Below, in pieces: positions 5,369-10,182 of a stretch of 10,182 nt of DNA. The DNA is from an uncultured Senegalimassilia sp. (GTDB lineage: Bacteria; Actinomycetota; Coriobacteriia; Coriobacteriales; Eggerthellaceae): the NCBI GenBank assembly GCA_934661765.1, contig CAKUJT010000086.1:1-10182 (forward strand), given 5' to 3'. The notes below the pieces were generated by a model that was not told the DNA's origin, ran no database searches, and saw only the letters and a program-made list of their open reading frames with translations. Each line of letters starts with the position of its first letter. The first letter of the stretch is position 1. Position numbers and translations under genes: made by a program.

Positions 5369-6568
5369 CTAGAACTGCAGCGCATTCGTGAAGTTCGACC
5401 ACGAAAGCGAGTCGGTATTGCGGACGCATGCGCCGAACGTGGGAGCATGCACATAGGGAGTTCCGCCGTAGCCGCCGGCGATTCCCACGTGGCCGTAACG
5501 CCACAAAACATCACCCGGACGTGCCTCGCTGACGGATACCACTCGAGTAGCACGAGCCATCTGAGCCTCGCTTTGATGCGGCAGCTCAATGCCAAGCTGA
5601 CGATATGCCCACGTGACCAAGCCGGAGCAGTCGAACGAATCAGGTCCCTCGGCACCCCAAACGTACGGGCAGCCGATACGCGAGCAAGCGTAGGAATACG
5701 CAGCGCTGTTGTCTCCCGCGGAGCCGCCGCCGCTGGGATAGACGATGGTGCTGCCACCGCTGCTGCTGCCGCCGCCCTGGTTGCCGCCGCCGCCCTGGTT
5801 GCCGCCATCGTTGCCGCCGCCCTGGTTGCCGCCATCGTTACTTCCGCCGCCCTGGTTGCCGCCGCCGTTGCCGCCGGCAGCTACAGCTGCAGCCTCCGCC
5901 TCTGCCTGTGCCTGGGCAGCCGCTGCGGCAGCGGCCGCAGCCTGCTCCTGCTCAAGAAGGGCACGTGCCTCTTCGTCAAGAGAGTTCATGAGGTCGGTAG
6001 CATTTTGAACCTTGACCTGAACCTCGTCGTGGATCTGCTTGCATTCCGCGGCCTTCTGGGCAGCGATCTGCTCTTGGCGGGCAAATTCGTCTTTGGCAGC
6101 CTGAAGCTGCTCACGAGCGGATTTAGTCTGGTCGACCAAATCGGCGTCGTTGGCGTTGATCTGGTTCAGCAGCTCCCAGTTCTGGGTGAACTCGGCAAAA
6201 GAGGAAGCACCGAGCAGAAAGTCGATGAACGTGGTGGAGCCGGAACGGTACATGCTGCGGGCACGCGTGCTCAGGCGATCTTGCAGACCCTCGATTTCCT
6301 GCGTGGTCTCATCGATCTTGACCTGCTGCTCATCCATGGAGCGCTGAGCGCTCTCTTGCTCGTCAAGAGCTGCATAATAGTTTTCGCCAGCGGTTTCAAG
6401 ATCGGCCTGCAAGCCAACAAGCTGGTTGCGGACGGCATCCGCCTCGGCCTGCTTCTCAGCGGCCGTTTCAGCAAATGCGAACTCGGGGATGATAAGCGAC
6501 GTAGCGCCAAGCGCTGCCGCGCCGCCGATAAATGCTCGCCTGCTGAGATCGATTATAGATTGGCTCAT
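5369..6568 (-). CDS. Secreted coiled-coil NlpC/P60 peptidoglycan endopeptidase
   Basis: A 399-residue exported cell-wall hydrolase. It opens with a signal peptide of Tat type (SRRAFIG at 9-15, hydrophobic stretch, likely cleavage after AFA at 31-33). Residues 35-230 are a long coiled coil resembling the regulatory domain of CwlO/PcsB-like enzymes, which FtsEX controls in other Gram-positives. Then come an Ala/Glu-rich segment, a Gly/Asn/Gln linker (232-273, four NQGGG motifs), and a C-terminal NlpC/P60 domain (about 287-399). The expected catalytic residues are present: C314 in DCSG, H360 in GHVGI and H374 in YVHAP. The family cuts peptide stems of peptidoglycan, typically D-Glu to the diamino acid. 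AGGAGG eight bases before the ATG fixes the start; a frame extending 36 codons upstream would bury the signal peptide. It appears to be a single-gene unit with its own promoter and terminator. Confidence 0.93.
   Translation of the reverse strand: MSQSIIDLSRRAFIGGAAALGATSLIIPEFAFAETAAEKQAEADAVRNQLVGLQADLETAGENYYAALDEQESAQRSMDEQQVKIDETTQEIEGLQDRLSTRARSMYRSGSTTFIDFLLGASSFAEFTQNWELLNQINANDADLVDQTKSAREQLQAAKDEFARQEQIAAQKAAECKQIHDEVQVKVQNATDLMNSLDEEARALLEQEQAAAAAAAAAQAQAEAEAAAVAAGGNGGGNQGGGSNDGGNQGGGNDGGNQGGGGNQGGGSSSGGSTIVYPSGGGSAGDNSAAYSYACSRIGCPYVWGAEGPDSFDCSGLVTWAYRQLGIELPHQSEAQMARATRVVSVSEARPGDVLWRYGHVGIAGGYGGTPYVHAPTFGACVRNTDSLSWSNFTNALQF
5758..5880 (-). repeat. Degenerate coding repeat for the Gly/Asn/Gln linker
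   Basis: The hydrolase linker is encoded by irregular repeats of a segment containing CCCTGGTTGCCGCC on the plus strand, with CCCTGG at 5775, 5793, 5820 and 5850 (spacing 18, 27 and 30 bases). All spacings are multiples of three, so copy-number change would alter linker length without breaking the frame. It may vary between strains. Confidence 0.8.
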
Positions 6569-6624
6569 CCAAGAACCTCCTAGATTGAGCTTAGGTACTG
6601 TGTTTACGGGCAATAGCATCGCAT

Positions 6625-6633
6625 ATGATAGCA
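6625..6633 (-). promoter_or_regulatory. Candidate extended -10 promoter for the NlpC/P60 gene
   Basis: TGCTATCAT on the minus strand matches the extended -10 form TGnTATnAT. The -35 region (TTTCCT at 17 bp) is poor, as is usual for extended -10 promoters. Transcription would start near 6618, giving a leader of about 50 bases. By-eye match only. Confidence 0.4.
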
Positions 6634-6712
6634 CGGAGAACGGTTGCAGGAAAAACGCTTGTGTGCTTGCGTTCATAAAACCAGTTCACGTGTATGCTTT
6701 TACGCAAACCCC

Positions 6713-6755
6713 CGAAACGCGAAACGGGGAAGGAAACCCAAGGCCCCTTCCCCGT
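6713..6755 (-). terminator. Probable terminator of the PutP-like symporter gene
   Basis: A perfect 10-bp stem, ACGGGGAAGG with CCTTCCCCGT, around a 12-base loop lies 28 bases after the symporter stop. On the minus strand it is followed by TTTCGCGTTTCGG, counting the stem's last T, so the T-run is broken. On the plus strand there is no T-run at all, which favours the minus strand. Efficiency is uncertain. Confidence 0.65.
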
Positions 6756-6783
6756 CGAAATACCTATGTATGTATCGCAGTTA

Positions 6784-8373
6784 CTACGCAGCCGCAGGAT
6801 TCACGTCCTCATCCATGCGAGCCTCGGTGTAGTGGTCGAACTCATCGTAGATCTCCTGCGAGGGCTCTGCCGTGAGCTTCGACACCACGAAAATGCACAC
6901 CAACGAGATGATGAAGGCAGGCAGAAGCTCGTAGATACCGAACACGCCGCCGAGCGGCTTGATGAAGTTGTGCCAAACCACTACCGTGATAGCTCCGCCG
7001 AGCATGCCCGCAAGGGCACCGGGAAGGTTCGTGCGACGCCAATACAGGCTGCACAGCACGAGCGGACCGAACGAAGCGCCGAGGCCGGCCCATGCATAGG
7101 AGACGACGCGGAAGATGACGGAATTCTCATCAAGGGCGATAAGGATGCCGATGATCATGACCACGGCCAGCGTGATGCGGGAGACGATCATGACCTGGCG
7201 ATCGGTGGCGTCGCGCTTGATGATGCCGCGGAAGATGTTCTCCGCCACCGAGGAACCGGTGATGAGCAGATACGACGAAGCGGAGGACATGGACGCCGCC
7301 AGGATGCCGGACACCACCACGCCGCACATGAAGGCGGGCAGGATCATCTGGGCGATGACGATGAAGATGTTCTCAGCAGCCGCGTTGGTGCCGAAATACG
7401 TAGGCAGCATGGCGCGGCCGATGAAGCCGATGCACAGAGCGCATACCATGGAGATGACGACCCATACCACGGCGATGATACGCGACTGGCGAACCTCCTC
7501 GGCGGAACGGATACCGAGGAAGCGCACGAGCACCTGCGGCATACCGAAGTAGCCAAGGCCCCAAGCCAGAGTGGAGATGATGGTGAGGATGCCGTATTCG
7601 GTAGGTTCGCCGAACAGCGGCTGATCGCCCTGGACCGCCTGCAGGCCGGTATCCGCGTCGATGATGGGCGTAGTAAGCTGCCCGCCGTTCAAGAAGCCGG
7701 GGATGTTCTGCAGGAAAGCCACCGTCACATCGATGCCGCCGACGGAGGCGATGGAGCCGATGAGCACCACTGCCAGGGCGAAGAACATCAAGCAGCCCTG
7801 GATGAAGTCGGTTGCCACAACCGAAAGGTAGCCGCCCACCAGCGTGTATGCGAACACCACCACGGCGCCGAAGATCATCATGGCCGCATAGTCGATGCCG
7901 AACAGCGTATGGAACAGCTTGCCGCACGTGACGAAGCAGCTGCCCGTATATACGCAGAAGAACAGCAAGATGATGACCGCCGCCACCGTGGACAGGATGT
8001 TCTTCTTGTCATGGAAGCGGTTGGAGAAGAAGGCCGGAATGGTGATGGCATGCACGCGCTCGGAGTACTGACGCAGGCGCTTGGCCACGAAAAGCCAGTT
8101 CAAATACGTGCCGATAGCAAGGCCGATGCAGGTCCACATGGCCTCGGAGGCACCGAAGAAGTAAGCAAGACCGGGGATGCCCATGAGCAGGTAGCCCGAC
8201 ATATCGGAGGCCTCGGCGGACAGCGCCGTGAACCACGGGCCCACCTTACGACCGCCGATGAAGTACTCATCGGTAGAGGAGTTCGAGCGCTTGGCGTAGG
8301 AGAAGCCCACCGCCAGCACCACGACGAAGTAGATAACCATGGCCAAAACGACCAGCAAATCATTCGATTCCAT
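6784..8373 (-). CDS. putP: Sodium/proline symporter, PutP-like (SSS family)
   Basis: A 529-residue membrane transporter of the sodium/solute symporter family, probably importing proline with Na+. The second membrane segment has ALSAEASDMSGYLLMGIPG (residues 50-68), nearly identical to E. coli PutP, including the Asp and Met (D57, M58) matching the residues needed for Na+ binding there. A later segment, GILAASMSSASSYLL, matches the second Na+-site region with its serines. Many hydrophobic segments fit the 13-helix topology, and length is close to E. coli PutP (502) plus an acidic C-terminal tail. The ribosome binding site is odd: the purine run AGGGG lies 12 bases before the ATG, farther than usual. 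It is divergent from the aminotransferase gene. Substrate is inferred from similarity; another amino acid remains possible. Confidence 0.9.
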   Translation of the reverse strand: MESNDLLVVLAMVIYFVVVLAVGFSYAKRSNSSTDEYFIGGRKVGPWFTALSAEASDMSGYLLMGIPGLAYFFGASEAMWTCIGLAIGTYLNWLFVAKRLRQYSERVHAITIPAFFSNRFHDKKNILSTVAAVIILLFFCVYTGSCFVTCGKLFHTLFGIDYAAMMIFGAVVVFAYTLVGGYLSVVATDFIQGCLMFFALAVVLIGSIASVGGIDVTVAFLQNIPGFLNGGQLTTPIIDADTGLQAVQGDQPLFGEPTEYGILTIISTLAWGLGYFGMPQVLVRFLGIRSAEEVRQSRIIAVVWVVISMVCALCIGFIGRAMLPTYFGTNAAAENIFIVIAQMILPAFMCGVVVSGILAASMSSASSYLLITGSSVAENIFRGIIKRDATDRQVMIVSRITLAVVMIIGILIALDENSVIFRVVSYAWAGLGASFGPLVLCSLYWRRTNLPGALAGMLGGAITVVVWHNFIKPLGGVFGIYELLPAFIISLVCIFVVSKLTAEPSQEIYDEFDHYTEARMDEDVNPAAA

Positions 8374-8475
8374 GTTCTGTGCCCGCCCCTTATGCCGTTT
8401 TCAAGCCCATCCCCCAGGCAAACTGCACGGCCCTCCAGCCGGCATCGCCGAAATCCGGGAAACGGACGCATTTAA

Positions 8476-8537
8476 CGACCGGTCGATTGTTTACATTGAC
8501 GCTGGGATTATACTTGACTTTGCCTACCTCAGGTAGG
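8476..8537. promoter_or_regulatory. Divergent promoter region with a 15-bp palindrome
   Basis: Between the divergent symporter and aminotransferase genes, one AT-rich core reads TATAAT on the minus strand (8507-8512) and TATACT on the plus strand (8509-8514), so the two candidate -10 boxes overlap. Both have poor -35 boxes. A perfect palindrome, CCTACCTCAGGTAGG (8523-8537), lies where the minus-strand -35 should be and just after the plus-strand start. A second palindrome, CGACCGGTCG, is at 8476-8485. This suggests a regulator acting on both genes, but the protein is unknown and no known consensus was recognised. Confidence 0.55.
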
Positions 8538-8584
8538 TGTTTTCGATTGTTCTTACCCCGCAAACGGCGAAAGGATGCACCACG

Positions 8585-9874
8585 ATGCCAGCTTACGCAG
8601 AGCTTGCCCACGAAGCGTTGGAATCAACGCGCGATGCGCTCACCCGCGAATACGAGTCTTTCAAGGCGAAGGGGCTGGCTCTGAACATGGCGCGCGGCAA
8701 GCCCTCCCGCGCACAACTTGACCTGAGCATGCCCATGCTCACGTGCATCGTCGATGTCGACGACTGCACCGCCGAAGATGGCACGGACTGCCGAAACTAC
8801 GGCGTGCTCGACGGCATTCCCGAAGCGAAGCGCCTTATGGCCGTTATGCTCGACGATGACGCCGAGCATGTGATGGTATTCGGCAACTCCAGCCTGAACA
8901 TCATGTACGACACCATGGCTCGTTGCTGGATGTTCGGCACGCTGGGTCATACGCCCTGGTGCAAGCTTGACGAGGTGAAATGGCTGTGCCCCTGCCCGGG
9001 TTACGATAGGCACTTCGGCGTGACCGAGGCCTTTGGAATCAAGATGATCCCCGTTGCCATGAACGAGGACGGCCCGGATATGGACGAGGTAGAGCGCCTG
9101 GTTGCCGAAGATGCTTCGATCAAGGGCATCTGGTGCGTGCCGAAGTATTCCAACCCCAGCGGCGCAACCTATTCCGAAGAGGTGGTGCGCCGCTTGGCCG
9201 GCATGTCTTGCGCGGCCGACGACTTCCGCATCTTCTGGGATAACGCGTACGGCATCCATCACCTGAACGACGACGCGGCGCAGCAGGACCAGCTGCTCGA
9301 CATCCGCCGCGCCTGCGATGATGCCGGGAACCCCGACCGCTGCTTCAAGTTCGCCTCCACCAGCAAGGTCACCTTCCCCGGCGCGGGCATCTCGGCTATG
9401 GCGGCAAGCAGCGCCAACATCGCGGACATGAAGGCGCATATGAGTCCGCAGATCATCGGCCACGACAAGCTCAATCAGCTGCGTCACGTGAAGTTCCTGC
9501 ACGATGGGAAGGGCCTGGCGGAGCACATGGCCAAGCACGCCGCCATCCTGCGCCCCAAGTTCGAGCTGGTGGACCGCAAGCTGTCCGAGGGCCTGAGCGA
9601 AATCGGCGGCTGCACCTGGAGCAAGCCGCGCGGCGGGTACTTCGTCTCGTTCAACGCCCCCGCCGGATGCGCGAAGCGGATCGTGGAGTTTGCCAAAGAC
9701 GCCGGCGTCACCATGACGGGCGCAGGCGCCACCTGGCCGTACAAGCAGGACCCGGCCGATAGCAACATCCGCATCGCCCCCAGCCTGCCGCCCGTCGAGG
9801 AGCTGGATGCGGCGCTCGACGTGTTCGTTTGCTGCGTGAAGCTGGCATACGCGGAGAAGCTGCTGCAGGATTAA
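8585..9874 (+). CDS. PLP-dependent aminotransferase, aspartate aminotransferase type Ic family
   Basis: A 429-residue fold-type I aminotransferase. It resembles the actinobacterial aspartate aminotransferase type Ic group (Pfam family PF12897), whose members typically have about this length. Expected landmarks are present: N190-P191 in YSNPSGA, DNAY at 219-222, the PLP lysine K261 in FASTSKVTFPG, and R396 in SNIRIAPS for binding the substrate carboxylate. It likely moves the amino group between aspartate or a related amino acid and 2-oxoglutarate in the cytoplasm. The start chosen has AAAGGA nine bases upstream; an in-frame ATG 16 codons earlier overlaps the palindrome and lacks a binding site. 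It may form a functional pair with the divergent symporter in amino-acid use, but that is inference. No clear terminator follows. Confidence 0.9.
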   Translation: MPAYAELAHEALESTRDALTREYESFKAKGLALNMARGKPSRAQLDLSMPMLTCIVDVDDCTAEDGTDCRNYGVLDGIPEAKRLMAVMLDDDAEHVMVFGNSSLNIMYDTMARCWMFGTLGHTPWCKLDEVKWLCPCPGYDRHFGVTEAFGIKMIPVAMNEDGPDMDEVERLVAEDASIKGIWCVPKYSNPSGATYSEEVVRRLAGMSCAADDFRIFWDNAYGIHHLNDDAAQQDQLLDIRRACDDAGNPDRCFKFASTSKVTFPGAGISAMAASSANIADMKAHMSPQIIGHDKLNQLRHVKFLHDGKGLAEHMAKHAAILRPKFELVDRKLSEGLSEIGGCTWSKPRGGYFVSFNAPAGCAKRIVEFAKDAGVTMTGAGATWPYKQDPADSNIRIAPSLPPVEELDAALDVFVCCVKLAYAEKLLQD

Positions 9875-10105
9875 GCCGGATACGCCGATCGGATGCGCCG
9901 TTCGAGCAACGTCGGCACAATGCGGCAACGATGATGCGCCAACTTGTTTTAGCTCGAATGGATACATGCCGTGAACGCAAACGCGTAAAGGGCAGGCAGG
10001 CTTCTCTTGCCTACGTCGATTCTCCCTTGCAAGCATGCTCGGCATTGAATCGTGTCTAGATTCTTTTTGCGACCGATACATATATAAATAGGTAAGGCCC
10101 GCTCG
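9875..10105. other. Intergenic gap between the aminotransferase gene and the IS element
   Basis: No gene or clear terminator seen. It contains several short partial repeats (GATGCGCC twice, AGGCA/TGCCT) too weak to call. An AT-rich patch (ATACATATATAAATA, around 10076-10090) lies just outside the insertion sequence and may have been a favoured target. Confidence 0.5.
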
Positions 10106-10182
10106 TGAACTGCGCCCCAAAACTTGGACGACTTAAATAAAGACTACGCCACTCGGGACTGGCTCCGGAACTCCTCCGGGGT
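10106..10182 (-). mobile_element. Right end of an IS3-family (IS150-like) insertion sequence, partial
   Basis: The terminal inverted repeat begins TGAACTGCGCCCCAAAAC at 10106 and continues through TTGGACGA. This is the typical TG...CTG-CCCC-AA-TTGGAC end of IS150-group elements of the IS3 family. The minus-strand transposase end lies just inside it, so this is the right end and the element extends beyond the window. The outer edge at 10106 is inferred from the TG dinucleotide. Target duplication cannot be tested without the other end. Confidence 0.85.
10144..10182 (-). CDS. IS3-family transposase, C-terminal fragment
   Basis: Reading the minus strand from the window edge gives TPEEFRSQSRVA and then TAG. 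TPxEFR is the usual C-terminal end of the IS3-family OrfB transposase, the DDE integrase-type subunit made by frameshifting from orfA. Only 12 codons are inside the window. The stop lies 38 bases from the element's end, normal for this family. Whether the rest is intact cannot be seen. Confidence 0.8.
   Translation of the reverse strand, partial: TPEEFRSQSRVA

Noticed and set aside
5447..6583. A 378-codon open frame on the plus strand opposite the NlpC/P60 gene
   Set aside because: It resembles no family, its Ala/Leu/Val-rich repeats come from reading the linker repeat in reverse, and it has no binding site.
6694..8475. A 593-codon open frame on the plus strand opposite the symporter gene
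   Set aside because: It lies almost wholly antisense to a clear PutP homologue, has a His/Asp/Glu/Arg-rich composition typical of a shadow frame in G+C-rich DNA, and has no ribosome binding site or family resemblance.
8374..8500. Possible riboswitch in the symporter leader
   Set aside because: G-rich runs and a small CGGC/GCCG hairpin are visible, but nothing matches a riboswitch class I know.
8624..10120. A 498-codon open frame on the minus strand opposite the aminotransferase gene
   Set aside because: It is antisense to a gene with an intact PLP lysine and other conserved residues, and starts inside the IS terminal repeat. It looks like a shadow frame.

Overview
The window looks like a bacterial chromosome segment of moderately high G+C. 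The cluster of ribosomal proteins, SecE, NusG, EF-Tu and tRNAs, together with an EF-Tu and a type Ic aminotransferase of actinobacterial style, suggests an actinobacterium, most likely of class Coriobacteriia (Eggerthellaceae-like). That assignment is inferred from protein character and layout and has not been checked by a search.

Layout. The left edge (1-77) is a pure heptamer tandem repeat, followed by a gene-poor stretch. From about 5070 down to 345 the minus strand carries a translation and secretion superoperon: two candidate promoters, tRNA-Tyr, tRNA-Thr, tRNA-Met(CAT), a terminator-like hairpin, tuf (EF-Tu), a second hairpin, rpmG (L33), tRNA-Trp, secE, nusG, rplK (L11), rplA (L1) and a clear terminator. 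The order resembles the E. coli tRNA-tufB-secE-nusG-rplKA region. It ends after rplA, with no rplJ/rplL following. The internal hairpins suggest that tRNAs, EF-Tu and the downstream genes are expressed at different levels.

From 5288 to 6633 lies a minus-strand unit encoding a secreted NlpC/P60 peptidoglycan hydrolase with a Tat-type signal, a coiled coil and a Gly/Asn/Gln-rich linker. It has a strong terminator and a candidate extended -10 promoter. Next, also on the minus strand, is a PutP-like sodium/solute symporter, divergent from a plus-strand PLP-dependent aminotransferase of the aspartate aminotransferase type Ic family. Their 211-bp shared intergenic region holds overlapping promoter-like elements and a perfect 15-bp palindrome, a candidate operator.

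The right edge (10106-10182) is the right end of an IS3-family (IS150-like) insertion sequence: a terminal inverted repeat and the last 12 codons of its transposase on the minus strand, running out of the window.

Most of the window is conserved housekeeping DNA. I see no convincing new multi-gene system. The points of most interest are regulatory (paired promoters with phased A-tracts, inverted repeats at promoters, an internal tRNA/tuf terminator), the C-terminal extension of L11 and N-terminal extension of SecE, and the repeat and IS at the two edges.
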